Source: Candidatus Nitrosomarinus catalina
GTDB lineage: Archaea > Thermoproteota > Nitrososphaeria > Nitrososphaerales > Nitrosopumilaceae
DNA: 64,000 nt
Assembly (NCBI RefSeq): GCF_002156965.1
Contig: NZ_CP021324.1
Location: 406,988 to 470,987, forward strand
Reading direction: 5' to 3'
This document shows positions 18,703 through 27,496 of the stretch, in pieces. Position 1 is the first letter of the stretch. Each line of letters begins with the position of its first letter. Under the pieces are notes generated by a model that worked only from the letters and a program-made list of their open reading frames with translations, did no database searches and had not been told where the DNA came from. The position numbers and the translations under genes were made by a program.

Positions 18703-19024
18703 ATTGAAATTAGAATTTAATTTAAAAGATAATTTAGATAAAATTAAAAAAAGTGATTCGTATTTTCATACTTTCATAAATAAAGATAGTCTTGCTACTG
18801 GAATTTTGGTATTAACACCTGGAGAAGAAGATACTCAAGAACCTCATGAAAGTGATGAAGTATATTTTATAATTTCTGGAAATGGATTTCTTAAAATTAA
18901 AAATAAAGACTATGAAATTTCAAAAGATAAATTATTTTTTGTAGGTAAAGATGTACCTCATTATTTTCATTCTAACACAAAGGAACTCAAAGTTTTGTAT
19001 TTCTTTGGTGGCTCTGATTCTTAA
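18695..19024 (+). CDS. Cupin-domain protein
   Basis: The 109-residue single cupin has motif 1 at about residues 50-65 (EPHESDEVYFIISGNG, with H and E as likely metal ligands) and motif 2 at about 80-95 (DKLFFVGKDVPHYFHS). It probably binds one metal ion. The start is TTG at 18695, overlapping the monooxygenase-like gene, so both are probably one transcript and act together. The substrate is unknown. Confidence 0.82.
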   Translation: MNKLKLEFNLKDNLDKIKKSDSYFHTFINKDSLATGILVLTPGEEDTQEPHESDEVYFIISGNGFLKIKNKDYEISKDKLFFVGKDVPHYFHSNTKELKVLYFFGGSDS

Positions 19025-19638
19025 GAAATATGAGTTTTTCTTCCTACAATTCTGATTTTTTTTCTGGCAATTAGATTGACTGCTTCAGAGTATATTTTGT
19101 GTTCTTCTTTTAGAATTTTTTTAGATAATGATTTTTCTGTATCTTTTTCTTTAATTTCTACTACTGATTGAATTATCACAGGACCTGTATCCATTCCTGC
19201 ATCGACAAAATGAACTGTACAACCTGTATATTTTGCACCATAGTCTAATGCTTGTTTTTGTGAATTTAATCCTGGAAATGATGGTAATAATGCTGGATGG
19301 ATGTTAATGATTTTATTTTTGTATTTTTTTACAAACCCTGGACTGATAATTCTCATAAATCCTGCAAGGCAAACAAGTCCGTTTCTAGGAGTGACTCCGT
19401 AACTTGATAATGCCTTCATTATTTTTTTATCATAATCTGTTCTACTGCCTTTGAAATTTTTGCTTTCAATTATTTCTACATCAATTCCCATTTTTCTTGC
19501 TATTGCCAAACCCTTTGCGTCTGGTTTGTTTGAAATTACAACTGCTGGATTTATTGGAATTTTTTTAGTTTTAATTGATTTTAAAATGGATTCCATATTG
19601 CTTCCACGTCCTGAGATTAGAATTCCGAGATTTAGCAA
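19021..19638 (-). CDS. purN: Phosphoribosylglycinamide formyltransferase
   Basis: It transfers a formyl group from 10-formyl-THF to GAR in purine synthesis. The start is TTG at 19638, giving LGILISGRGSNMESIL. The catalytic segment NIHPALLPSFPGL (Asn and His) and the third catalytic residue in CTVHFVDAGMDTGPVI are visible. The length of 205 residues is normal. It overlaps the convergent cupin gene by 4 bp. Confidence 0.95.
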   Translation of the reverse strand: MLNLGILISGRGSNMESILKSIKTKKIPINPAVVISNKPDAKGLAIARKMGIDVEIIESKNFKGSRTDYDKKIMKALSSYGVTPRNGLVCLAGFMRIISPGFVKKYKNKIINIHPALLPSFPGLNSQKQALDYGAKYTGCTVHFVDAGMDTGPVIIQSVVEIKEKDTEKSLSKKILKEEHKIYSEAVNLIARKKIRIVGRKTHIS

Positions 19639-19696
19639 CTAGTCAATAGTGGATCAAACCTGCAATTTATATCAAATCCAATAATTTTTCTTTTTA

Positions 19697-20677
19697 TTGC
19701 CTAGTAAAGTCAGGATGACAAAAAATGGAATTCTATGTGAAACTGATACTGGAACGGTTTACTTGGATCCAAAAAAAACTGATTTGGATGGGATCAATTT
19801 TGTATCTCATGCTCATTCTGATCATCTGCCATCCAAAAATGGAGGTACTATTTTGTCTTCAATTGAGACAAATGAAATTTCTGGACTACGTGGGTTTACC
19901 ATGAAAAATCATGTTGACTCTCTGGATGGGTTTTCTTTAATTGATAGTGGACACGTATTAGGCTCTAAGGGATTGCTGTTCGATGATATTTTCTATACTG
20001 GAGATATTTGTACTCGTGATAGGGGATTTCTAAAGGCTGCAAAAGTGCCTCAATGTAAGACTTTGATTACAGAATGTACGTTTGGATTGCCTGAATTTAC
20101 ATTTCCTCAAATGGATGAAATTCAAAATCAGGTTAATCAGTTGATTGCTGATCTTTATGCAAAGGGAATTCCTGTGATTTTGATGGGTTATCAACTTGGA
20201 AAGGCTCAAACTTTAACACAAATGTTTGGTCATTGGGATCCTCTTTATTTGCATGATTCAATTAAAGAAATGAATATTTTACATCAAAAATTTGGAATTT
20301 CTTTAAAGGATTGTCTTGGTCACTCTGAAGCTCAAAAAAATGGTCTATTAGAAAAAAAACCTTGGGTGATGATTACTCCTGTTTTATCTGCAAAAAATAA
20401 ATTTCTCCAAGAAATGAAATCAAAATACGGTGCAGTAACAATAGGATTCAGTGGTTGGGCACAATCTAAGAAATTTTCTTTTGGTCGTCGTGCTGATTAT
20501 TCAGTCACTATGAGTGATCATTGTGATTATAATGAACTTGTAGATATGGTGGTAAAATCTGGTGCAGAACAAGTTTACACTATACATGGCTTTGTTGAAG
20601 AATTTGCAACACATTTGAACACATTGGGAATTAGTGCCCAACCTTTGGTGAGAAACTCTCTGGATAATTGGTCTTAA
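19697..20677 (+). CDS. Metallo-beta-lactamase-fold nuclease (mRNA 3'-end-processing/exonuclease-like)
   Basis: The protein has the zinc-binding motif SHAHSDHLP (HxHxDH) near residue 37, a second histidine in DSGHVLGSKG, the aspartate of IFYTGDICTRDRG, and a late SDHCDYNEL histidine. The pattern and length (326) fit the beta-CASP/ligase-associated exonuclease branch of the MBL superfamily rather than a beta-lactamase. Likely acts on RNA or DNA ends. The start is TTG at 19697; an ATG at 19715 is possible. Confidence 0.82.
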   Translation: MPSKVRMTKNGILCETDTGTVYLDPKKTDLDGINFVSHAHSDHLPSKNGGTILSSIETNEISGLRGFTMKNHVDSLDGFSLIDSGHVLGSKGLLFDDIFYTGDICTRDRGFLKAAKVPQCKTLITECTFGLPEFTFPQMDEIQNQVNQLIADLYAKGIPVILMGYQLGKAQTLTQMFGHWDPLYLHDSIKEMNILHQKFGISLKDCLGHSEAQKNGLLEKKPWVMITPVLSAKNKFLQEMKSKYGAVTIGFSGWAQSKKFSFGRRADYSVTMSDHCDYNELVDMVVKSGAEQVYTIHGFVEEFATHLNTLGISAQPLVRNSLDNWS

Positions 20678-20772
20678 AATTATAATTTTATTTTTTTAAA
20701 AAATTATTCTGATTTTTAAAAATAATTGCAGATACTAACAGATCAACTTTTTATTTTATGATGCTCTACTGT

Positions 20773-20888
20773 ATGTATAAGTCAACACAGTATCCATTGT
20801 CACAAATTCCCCATCGTGTTACTGGTGTAAGCCTACCTGCTACATTACGTAAAGGATGTGATTAGTTGACTTAAATTTTTGTTTTGTT
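20773..20888 (+). ncRNA. Candidate structured small RNA 1
   Basis: A perfect 9-bp helix joins 20778-20786 (TAAGTCAAC) to 20865-20873 (GTTGACTTA). Inside, ACA (20787-20789) pairs with TGT (20857-20859) and TCC (20793-20795) with GGA (20854-20856). A small hairpin TTAC/GTAA and the palindrome TTACGTAA fill the middle. A run of T-rich sequence (TTAAATTTTTGTTTTGTT, 20871-20888) follows directly and looks like a terminator. The same span also holds a 30-codon ORF (20773-20865), but the helices explain it better. The island is more GC-rich than the sequence around it. Confidence 0.55.
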
Positions 20889-21158
20889 AAAAATTCTAAG
20901 AAAGAATGAATGAATTTTAATTTTAATTTAGAAATAATTTTAATACAATTGTTGACAAGTAATTATTTGAAAACTTCAGATGGGTGATGAGAATTGAATA
21001 AAATATCCACATTAATCAATTCAAATTATCTATCTAATGACGGTTTAAATTTTTGTTTTGTTTAAAATTCAAATTAAATATTTGTGAAGAATTTTTTAAT
21101 ATTTTTAACAAAAATGAAGAAAAGAAACAGGACTAGTTAAATGTGATTTTGAGTAAAT
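20889..21158. other. AT-rich spacer with a second copy of the T-rich terminator-like sequence
   Basis: I see no credible gene in this 270-bp stretch. TTAAATTTTTGTTTTGTT recurs exactly at 21045-21062, the same 18 bases that follow RNA candidate 1. The sequence before this second copy (about 20980-21043) could therefore be another short transcript, but its pairing is weak (TTGAAT with ATTCAA only). Confidence 0.4.
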
Positions 21159-21159
21159 A

Positions 21160-21274
21160 TGCCTTGTCTATCAATCCATTATTTGTTAGGACACTTGAAT
21201 GGTGAAGGACAATACACCTATGGGAAACGTGGAAATATGGAAATTTAAAGAAAGACTACGTTTTCCACTTTTTT
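21160..21274 (+). ncRNA. Candidate structured small RNA 2 with terminator hairpin
   Basis: An extended hairpin is built from TTGTC (21164-21168) with GACAA (21208-21212), TCA (21171-21173) with TGA (21203-21205), and CCATT (21176-21180) with AATGG (21198-21202), separated by a small TA/AG internal loop and an AT bulge. Downstream, GTGGAAA (21229-21235) pairs with TTTCCAC (21262-21268), followed at once by TTTTTT (21269-21274), a terminator-like ending. A 29-codon ORF (21159-21248) overlaps it but looks incidental. The strand is supported by the T-run. Confidence 0.6.
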
Positions 21275-21368
21275 ATCATCATTTTTTTAATATTTTAGAA
21301 AAAATTAAACATTTGAATAGAAAATTTTAAGAGAATTTGAAATATTATAATTACAAATACTATGTATG

Positions 21369-21698
21369 ATGTTTCAAATTCAAGAATCCTGTAAAGAAAA
21401 AAAATGTGACTGTAAAGACCATGAAAACCAGAAAATTAGGCGTGGAAATAGGCGAAAATAATTGCTTGAAAAACAATTTAATCCAAATTTAGTCTATAAT
21501 GGAATAGTTCATTTTTACATGGATAAAAAGGGGTATTCAAAAAAGAAGGCTAATGAAATTGCTCAGGCAATTGTAAAAAGAGAAATTCAAAGAAGAATTT
21601 GCAAAAATGAATCATGTAAACATTTTTCGTATGATCATATTAGAAATGGAGAAATTTGTCTTGTATCTGACTGTAGATGTAAAGAATTCACTAGATAA
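21369..21698 (+). pseudogene. Small cysteine-rich protein gene split by one in-frame stop
   Basis: The first part, ATG 21369 to TAA 21459-21461, is 30 codons with CKEKKCDCKDH and a basic end RRGNRRK. The same frame continues without any gap from TTG 21462 to 21698 (78 codons) with NGIVHFYMDKKGYSKKKANE and a C-terminal cysteine cluster (CKNESCKHF, ICLVSDCRCKEF). Together they would make one zinc-binding-like protein of about 109 residues. Either the stop is a real nonsense mutation, or the second part is a separate gene started by TTG and coupled to the first. A call as pseudogene is tentative. Confidence 0.55.
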
Positions 21699-21730
21699 AA
21701 TTATCAAAAAATTATTTTTAAATATCATTT

Positions 21731-21862
21731 TTAAAAAGGATTATCTTCATACTGTTTTCTTTTATCTTTAATCGTGGTTCTCATTACATAAACTGCTAGT
21801 AACCCTAGTGAAGCTGTTGAGAGTATGGTGACCATGTCCATGATTAATGGAGTTGAATCCAT
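21731..21862 (-). CDS. Small single-helix membrane protein
   Basis: This 43-residue ORF begins at ATG 21862. It has one hydrophobic helix (about residues 9-28, VTILSTASLGLLAVYVM) and a basic-acidic C-terminal tail (RTTIKDKRKQYEDNPF), so the tail is probably cytoplasmic. No family recognised. It lies upstream of no obvious partner on that strand. Confidence 0.55.
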   Translation of the reverse strand: MDSTPLIMDMVTILSTASLGLLAVYVMRTTIKDKRKQYEDNPF

Positions 21863-21925
21863 ATCCAGATAATTTATAGGATATTTAATTTAATTACGCA
21901 CTTAGATGAGTTTTATTATTTGATA

Positions 21926-22165
21926 TTATCCTTGTCCTTCAATTCCCATTAATGTTAATGTTGATCTAATTTTAGTAATTTTTCTAATTTTCCAGGTAAT
22001 TGTCTCTCTCAATTTTTCTACTAACTCTGCTTGAACTTTTGCGAGAATATCGTATGCCCCAAATGTACCGTGAACTTCAATTACCCCTTCAATTGATTTG
22101 AGTTCTGAAATTACAAATTCTTCTGAACCTAAATCACAATTTATTAGAACATATGCTGTAGACAT
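21926..22165 (-). CDS. Single Lrp/AsnC ligand-binding (RAM) domain protein
   Basis: The 79-residue protein is one RAM domain: AYVLINCDLGSEE, the GTFGAYDIL segment, and a final RSTLTLMGIEGQG. It resembles each half of the tandem protein at 5882 and has no DNA-binding domain. It is divergent, with 158 bp between, from the full Lrp-type regulator at 22324, with which it could form mixed oligomers or share a ligand (inference). Confidence 0.85.
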   Translation of the reverse strand: MSTAYVLINCDLGSEEFVISELKSIEGVIEVHGTFGAYDILAKVQAELVEKLRETITWKIRKITKIRSTLTLMGIEGQG

Positions 22166-22323
22166 TAAATTTTAACTCCAAACATAACTAATTATGCCTT
22201 TTAAGATATTTAACTAATTCTGTTTTTTAATTTAAATTTAATAATTATTTTAAATATTTTAATAAAATTCATTTGAATTTATACAATATTTTTAAATATT
22301 TGTTTGATCTAAATTTATCTAAT

Positions 22324-22764
22324 ATGGATGATAAAGATATTGAAATTTTAAAACATCTTTCAGTAGATGGTAGACAATCTGCACGACAATTGTCTCATAG
22401 ATTGGGCGTGTCTACTGTCACAATTCTTTCTAGGATTAAAAAACTGGAAGAAGAAAAAATCATCAAGGGATATTCAGTTCGTTTGAATCATGAATTACTT
22501 GGTTTTGATATTACTGCAATAATTGAAATTAAAACTAACAAAGGTAAAATGTTAGATATTGAAAATGAAATTGCAAAAAATGATAGTGTGATTGCAGTTT
22601 ATGATATTACTGGCGATGCCGATATGGTTGTAATTGCAAAATTCAAAACTCGTGAACTGTTAAGTGAATTTATAAAAAAAATCTCTGCAATATCTAATGT
22701 TGAAAATACATTAACCCATCTTGTGTTAAATACAATTAAAGAAGATAACAGGTTAATTGAATAA
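22324..22764 (+). CDS. Lrp/AsnC-family transcriptional regulator
   Basis: From the ATG at 22324 the protein has 146 residues: an N-terminal winged helix-turn-helix (DIEILKHLSVDGRQSARQLS...VSTVTILSRIKKLEEE) and a C-terminal RAM domain (YDITGDADMVVIAKF, THLVLNTIKED). An upstream start at 22273 is possible but adds an atypical extension. It probably senses an amino acid or related metabolite and binds DNA as an oligomer. The target genes are not evident. Confidence 0.9.
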   Translation: MDDKDIEILKHLSVDGRQSARQLSHRLGVSTVTILSRIKKLEEEKIIKGYSVRLNHELLGFDITAIIEIKTNKGKMLDIENEIAKNDSVIAVYDITGDADMVVIAKFKTRELLSEFIKKISAISNVENTLTHLVLNTIKEDNRLIE

Positions 22765-22815
22765 TTTTTTTATTTTTTGAGTAACTCTTTTTAAAAAAAC
22801 TAATCTAGTTAAGAT

Positions 22816-23115
22816 ATGGGTTTTTTATCAAATTTTAAAAAAGATTTAGATGCTGCCAAACAAAATAAAGCTGCAAATATCAATGGAAAACATCTCAAAA
22901 AATTACTTACTAAATTCAAACAAGAGCGGGATCGTATAGAAACTGAAACAGGCGTTAGGCCTCAAATTGACAACACCACTCAAATGTTTATGCAAAAAAT
23001 TCTAAATGTGTGGATTTCTGAAGGTAAGGAAATCGATGAAGAAAAGTTTTGGATAGAGGTTGATTATAATCGTCAATTTGATCATCCTGTTGAGTTTTAT
23101 GAAAGACAGCGTTGA
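22816..23115 (+). CDS. Small charged protein, function unknown
   Basis: The 99-residue protein starts MGFLSNFKKDL and is rich in lysine and glutamate, with predicted helices (KHLKKLLTKFKQERDRIET; MFMQKILNVWISEG) and an aromatic C-terminus (FDHPVEFYERQR). No domain is recognised. Convergent with the glycerate kinase gene. Confidence 0.65.
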   Translation: MGFLSNFKKDLDAAKQNKAANINGKHLKKLLTKFKQERDRIETETGVRPQIDNTTQMFMQKILNVWISEGKEIDEEKFWIEVDYNRQFDHPVEFYERQR

Positions 23116-23119
23116 TAAT

Positions 23120-24397
23120 TTATTTCAAAATTACGCCTATATCCATCAAATTCATGTGTGTATGACCTGTTTTTATGTTGCCTTTTTGTTTTTGAAAAAA
23201 TCTTGCTGAATCACTATTTTTTAAAAATTCTTTCATGATATTCAAATCTACTTTGACATTATCTATTATTGCCCCTGCAAAATTAGAATTGCCATCAATC
23301 CCATCGGTTCCCATTGATGCAATTGTGATTTTTTTCAATTTCTGTGTATTTTTTAAAATTCTTAATACTAATTCTTGATTTCTGCCTCCTTCCCCTTTTC
23401 CTAATACTTTGACAGTTGGTTCTCCTCCAAAAATTAAACAAGTTTTTTGTTCTTCAGAAATATTATCTAGAATTTTTTTTACAACCTCTTTGATATCTCC
23501 GTAATTCTGAATTCTTGTCACTTTGTATCCTTTTGTTTTAGCTATTTTTTCCATTGATTCTAAACAATTACTATTATTTGCAATTACAAAATTATCCATT
23601 TTTGATTCTTTTGGTGTTTCAGGTTTTTGATCATGCAAGCCATTTCCCAATACTTGCAGTACCTCAATTGGAATTTTTCTTTTTAATCTATATTTTTCTA
23701 TGATGTCCATTGCATCTTGATAGGTTGTATTGTCCATGAATGTTGTACCTGAAGCAATTGAAGATAAATCATCATCTTCCACATCTGACATGATCAAACT
23801 TACTCCATCACATTTCATATTTTGAACTAATTTTCCGCCTTTAATTTTTGATAGGTGTTTTCTAATACAATTAAATTCTTGAATTGTTGCCCCTGACTTC
23901 AATAACAAATCTGTAACGTGAACTTTATCACTTAATGTAATTTCGTCTGGCATTGCCAGCAATGATGACCCTCCTCCTGAGACAAGAAAAATAATTAATT
24001 CTTTATTTTTTTTATTTTCTACAAATTTCATTACTTCTTTTGCTGCTTTGACACTTGTTTTGTCAGGTTTAGGATGTTTTGAATTGAAAATTTGAAATTT
24101 CTTACTTTTGATTTTTGCTTTTGAACCTTTTGGTATTACTATGATGCCACTTTTTATGGAAATTATTGAATTAATTGCTCTAGTCATTGAATCTCCTGCC
24201 TTCCCAAAGGCTACTGTGTAAATGTTGGAATATTTGGAAATATCTATTATCTTTCCATTTAGCCTAATTTCATTTGGTGTAACATAATTTGGTAATATGT
24301 TCTGAGGATCTGCTGCTTGAAGACCTGATTCTAAAATTTCTAAACAATCTTTTTTCTTTTCTGTAATTGCTAATTCTTCAAAGTTCTGAATTATCAT
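23120..24397 (-). CDS. Glycerate 2-kinase (DUF4147/MOFRL type)
   Basis: It phosphorylates glycerate to 2-phosphoglycerate. The N-terminal Rossmann-like part includes YTVAFGKAGDSM, VPKGSKAKI and FLVSGGGSSLLAMP; the C-terminal MOFRL domain has CLIFGGEPTVKVLG, GGRNQELVLR and SMGTDGIDGNS. The length of 425 residues is typical. I chose ATG 24397 because the only upstream start in frame (24430) is TTG. Divergent from the iron alcohol dehydrogenase gene 50 bp away. Confidence 0.9.
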   Translation of the reverse strand: MIIQNFEELAITEKKKDCLEILESGLQAADPQNILPNYVTPNEIRLNGKIIDISKYSNIYTVAFGKAGDSMTRAINSIISIKSGIIVIPKGSKAKIKSKKFQIFNSKHPKPDKTSVKAAKEVMKFVENKKNKELIIFLVSGGGSSLLAMPDEITLSDKVHVTDLLLKSGATIQEFNCIRKHLSKIKGGKLVQNMKCDGVSLIMSDVEDDDLSSIASGTTFMDNTTYQDAMDIIEKYRLKRKIPIEVLQVLGNGLHDQKPETPKESKMDNFVIANNSNCLESMEKIAKTKGYKVTRIQNYGDIKEVVKKILDNISEEQKTCLIFGGEPTVKVLGKGEGGRNQELVLRILKNTQKLKKITIASMGTDGIDGNSNFAGAIIDNVKVDLNIMKEFLKNSDSARFFQKQKGNIKTGHTHMNLMDIGVILK

Positions 24398-24447
24398 ATG
24401 ATCTACATCACTGTAAGATATAATAAACAAACCAATGGTGTTTTTTT

Positions 24448-25392
24448 ATGCATACAGTACGCATTCCAAAAGTTATTAATTTTGGAGAAAATGCACTTGG
24501 TGAAACAGAATATCCAAAAAATGCCCTGGTTGTAACAACCGTTCCTCCAGCATTGTCTGACAAATGGTTAGCAAAAATGGGAATTCAGGATTATATGTTG
24601 TATGACCAAGTAAAACCTGAACCATCAATTGATGATGTCAATACTGTCATTTCTCAATTCAAAGACAAAAACCCTTCAGTTCTAATCGGATTGGGTGGTG
24701 GAAGTTCTATGGATGTAGTAAAATACGCTGCACCTGAAATGAATAAAGAAAAAATTCTAATTCCAACAACATTTGGAACTGGAGCTGAAATGACAACTTA
24801 TTGTGTTCTAAAATTTGATGGAAAAAAGAAATTGTTACGTGAAGACAGATTCTTAGCTGACATGGCTGTAGTTGATTCCTACTTTATGGATGGAACTCCA
24901 GAACAAGTCATCAAAAATTCTGTCTGTGATGCATGTGCTCAAGCTACTGAAGGTTACGATAGTAAACTTGGTAATGACTTGACTAGAACTCTTTGTAAAC
25001 AAGCATTTGAGATTCTTTATGATGCAATCATGAATGACAAACCAGAAAATTATCCATATGGATCAATGTTATCTGGAATGGGATTCGGAAATTGTTCAAC
25101 AACATTGGGACATGCTTTGTCTTATGTTTTCTCAAATGAAGGTGTACCTCATGGTTATTCCTTGTCATCTTGTACTACAGTTGCACACAAACATAACAAG
25201 TCAATCTTCTATGATAGATTCAAAGAAGCAATGGATAAACTTGGTTTTGATAAATTAGAACTCAAAACTGATGTTTCTGAAGCTGCTGACACGGTCATGA
25301 CTGATAAAGGACATTTGGATCCAAATCCAATACCAATATCAAAAGATGATGTAGTAAAATGTCTGGAAGATATCAAAGCAGGTAATCTCTAA
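24448..25392 (+). CDS. Iron-containing alcohol dehydrogenase (possible semialdehyde reductase)
   Basis: The protein has the NAD(P)-binding GLGGGSSMDVVK and the metal-ligand region with DACAQATEGY and GHALSYVFSNEGVPHGYSL (two histidines), as in Fe-ADHs. It is about 314 residues, shorter than the usual 380 or so. In Nitrosopumilus a protein of this family has been proposed to reduce malonic and/or succinic semialdehyde in the 3HP/4HB carbon-fixation cycle. I infer a similar role from the host and from the nearby sucCD, without direct proof. Confidence 0.85.
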   Translation: MHTVRIPKVINFGENALGETEYPKNALVVTTVPPALSDKWLAKMGIQDYMLYDQVKPEPSIDDVNTVISQFKDKNPSVLIGLGGGSSMDVVKYAAPEMNKEKILIPTTFGTGAEMTTYCVLKFDGKKKLLREDRFLADMAVVDSYFMDGTPEQVIKNSVCDACAQATEGYDSKLGNDLTRTLCKQAFEILYDAIMNDKPENYPYGSMLSGMGFGNCSTTLGHALSYVFSNEGVPHGYSLSSCTTVAHKHNKSIFYDRFKEAMDKLGFDKLELKTDVSEAADTVMTDKGHLDPNPIPISKDDVVKCLEDIKAGNL

Positions 25393-25472
25393 AACTTTCT
25401 TTTTTTACTTCTTTTTCTTTTATTTACAAACTGCGAAATTGGCAGCTTTCTCAAACTTTTTATTGTAATGAT

Positions 25473-26597
25473 TTGCAATTATATCAATTGGCACATAAAA
25501 ATCTCAAGTTTGGTATTCAAAACGGACTAAATGTTGCTAGAGCTGGATATACTGAAGATCAGATTCTTACAGCATGTATGCTTGCTGATAAAACCGGATA
25601 TGACTCAATTTTCTATATGGACCATACAAACGTCCCACAGTGGAAAAATGCCACTGTTTTAGACCCATGGGTTATGTTGTCTGCCATTGCTGCAGTTACA
25701 AATAATGTTGAATTAGGAACATGTGTTACTGATGCAATTCGAAGACACCCATCAAACATTGCCTTGGCTGCAATTACTTTGGATAGAGTATCTAAAGGTA
25801 GAGCAATTCTTGGTATTGGTGCAGGTGAAGCACAAAATCTAAAAGAATTTTGTATTCCATTTGAAAAACCAGTTTCAAAATGGGCTGAACAAATTGAAGT
25901 TATTAAAAAATTATATCATTCTAATCCTGATGCAACTGTAGATTATGAAGGTAAATACTATAGACTAGAAAAAGCATGTTTACAAGCACCTCCAATTAGA
26001 AAACCACATCCACCTACTTACATGGCATCTGGTGGAAAACGAACATTAGATTTAACTGGAAAACTTGGTGAGGGTTGGTTACCTATCGGTTACACACCAG
26101 AATTATTTGAAGATCATCGAATACAAATTGAAACTGCTATGGACAAATATGGCCGAAGTCAAGAAGATAAAGATAATTTTGAGATGGCGTTGGACATTGA
26201 TGTTTACTTTTCAGAAGATGCAGAAGCTTCATGGGCAAAAATGAAAGAAGCTGTTAAAGTTAGTTTGTTTAAACCAGAAATTTTGAGAGTTCACGGATTA
26301 AAAGAAATTGAAGGATTTGATTTCGTCAAATACTTTACAGAATATTCTATGTCTGACCAAAGTTGGATTGTTAAAATGCGAGAGGCTGCAACTAAAATTC
26401 CAGATCCTATTGCCCGTTCATCAACTGCAGTTGGAACCCCTGAAGATATCATTCCTGTATTTGAGAGATTCATGGAAGCTGGTGTTAACCACTTTGTTAT
26501 TAGATTCTGGGGTAAGAATTACTTTGGCTCTATTGATAAATTTGCAAGTCATGTTATGCCTGCATTACGTGAGAAAAATAAGCAAAAATTCGGTTAA
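25473..26597 (+). CDS. Luciferase-like monooxygenase-fold, F420-type oxidoreductase
   Basis: The protein has the luciferase-like (LLM) barrel: LADKTGYDSIFYMDH, ELGTCVTDAIRRHPSNIALAAITLD, RAILGIGAGE, and the C-terminal EDIIPVFERFMEAGVNHFVIRF. Archaeal members with this start normally use cofactor F420. The substrate is unknown. The only suitable start is TTG at 25473; the track from there reads smoothly. It follows the iron alcohol dehydrogenase by 80 bp on the same strand. Confidence 0.85.
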   Translation: MQLYQLAHKNLKFGIQNGLNVARAGYTEDQILTACMLADKTGYDSIFYMDHTNVPQWKNATVLDPWVMLSAIAAVTNNVELGTCVTDAIRRHPSNIALAAITLDRVSKGRAILGIGAGEAQNLKEFCIPFEKPVSKWAEQIEVIKKLYHSNPDATVDYEGKYYRLEKACLQAPPIRKPHPPTYMASGGKRTLDLTGKLGEGWLPIGYTPELFEDHRIQIETAMDKYGRSQEDKDNFEMALDIDVYFSEDAEASWAKMKEAVKVSLFKPEILRVHGLKEIEGFDFVKYFTEYSMSDQSWIVKMREAATKIPDPIARSSTAVGTPEDIIPVFERFMEAGVNHFVIRFWGKNYFGSIDKFASHVMPALREKNKQKFG

Positions 26598-26645
26598 TCC
26601 TAAACTGTTATAACACAATTTATTGTGAAAATTTTACGTATTATT

Positions 26646-26873
26646 ATGAATGATGATTTACCCGATGCTGTAAAAAAATGTCTTGACATTTTAGATGAAA
26701 ATTTAGAAATTCTATCTAATATTGAAATAGATTTGAATGATGAAAAAAATGATGAATTAGTCCCTGAAATGAAATTACATCATCTATATGATATGAGTGA
26801 AGATGTTGCAGAATCAGAAAAAATTAAACGTGCTGAATCAAAGTTCATGAGACGACAATCTGAAGATTTTTAG
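26646..26873 (+). CDS. Small acidic protein, function unknown
   Basis: From ATG 26646 the protein is 75 residues, helical and acidic (IEIDLNDEKNDELVPEMK) with a basic end (ESKFMRRQSEDF). A GTG at 26625 would add seven residues. It is 48 bp after the F420-type oxidoreductase. No family recognised. Its stop overlaps the convergent gene by 4 bp. Confidence 0.6.
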   Translation: MNDDLPDAVKKCLDILDENLEILSNIEIDLNDEKNDELVPEMKLHHLYDMSEDVAESEKIKRAESKFMRRQSEDF

Positions 26874-27289
26874 CGATTTCGTGAATTGTGCTGATTTTTA
26901 TTTTTTGCAGATTGTTTTGATTTTCTTTTAGTGGCCTGTTTCAGTAATCTTTTTCTTGTTCGCTCTGTGGAATTTGTTGAACCCTGAATAATCTTTGTTT
27001 TACTTCCATCTCTTAACATGATCTCCTTTCCTTTGAATCTAAATTCAACATCTCGACATTTTATGTAATATCTCCTAAGACAAAAAAATATTCTATTATT
27101 AGTCCCGTGCATTTCTTTGATTTCTCTAGATTTTTTTAATTCATTGATGATATTGCGAAGTAACCCTTTATCGATATCCGTAATTCTATGTAATTCTCTA
27201 AACCAGATAAATTTTGATTGAGAGCCCCATTCTTCTAAAATATTGATTACTTGATTTGTGGCTTCTTCCCTTTCTTCATTAAAATCCAT
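26870..27289 (-). CDS. Probable small winged-helix-like protein with a basic tail
   Basis: Residues 1-65 are helical and could form a winged-helix (VINILEEWGSQ, ELHRITDIDKGLLRNIINEL, REIKEMHGTNNRIFFC). The last 45 residues are very basic (RTRKRLLKQATKRKSKQSAK). This layout suggests binding to DNA or RNA, but no family is recognised. A small ORF and a coiled-coil gene lie upstream. Confidence 0.55.
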   Translation of the reverse strand: MDFNEEREEATNQVINILEEWGSQSKFIWFRELHRITDIDKGLLRNIINELKKSREIKEMHGTNNRIFFCLRRYYIKCRDVEFRFKGKEIMLRDGSKTKIIQGSTNSTERTRKRLLKQATKRKSKQSAKNKNQHNSRNR

Positions 27290-27404
27290 TAATTTTAATC
27301 AATTTACTCTTAAATTTAGCAATTTACATTAATGAAAACTTTGAATCAATAAAGTCAATTTTTAGAATGTTTTGCATTTTTGGTTATTTTTGTTATTAGT
27401 TAGT

Positions 27405-27494
27405 ATGAGTAAAGAAATGAAAACTGAATGCACTGAATTTGGGTGTAAAATATTACAAATTAAAGAATTATCCGAAGATTTGAATTCTGAATAA
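27405..27494 (+). CDS. Possible 29-residue peptide
   Basis: A short ORF with ATG at 27405 reads MSKEMKTECTEFGCKILQIK and ends in an acidic stretch. It has two cysteines. It sits in a 207-bp gap between two minus-strand genes. Coding is not proven. Confidence 0.3.
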   Translation: MSKEMKTECTEFGCKILQIKELSEDLNSE

Positions 27495-27496
27495 TT

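Noticed and set aside
20773..20865. 30-codon ORF in folded RNA candidate 1
   Set aside because: The 9-bp closing helix and inner pairs explain the sequence better; no ribosome-binding site and no recognised product. It is kept as a possibility if conservation favours codons.
20983..21045. C/D-box-like small RNA (GTGATGA followed by a possible end)
   Set aside because: A C box is present but no clear D box (CTGA) at the right distance, and no guide match was tested.
21159..21248. 29-codon ORF in folded RNA candidate 2
   Set aside because: It overlaps the nested helix and the terminator hairpin; no recognisable protein pattern.
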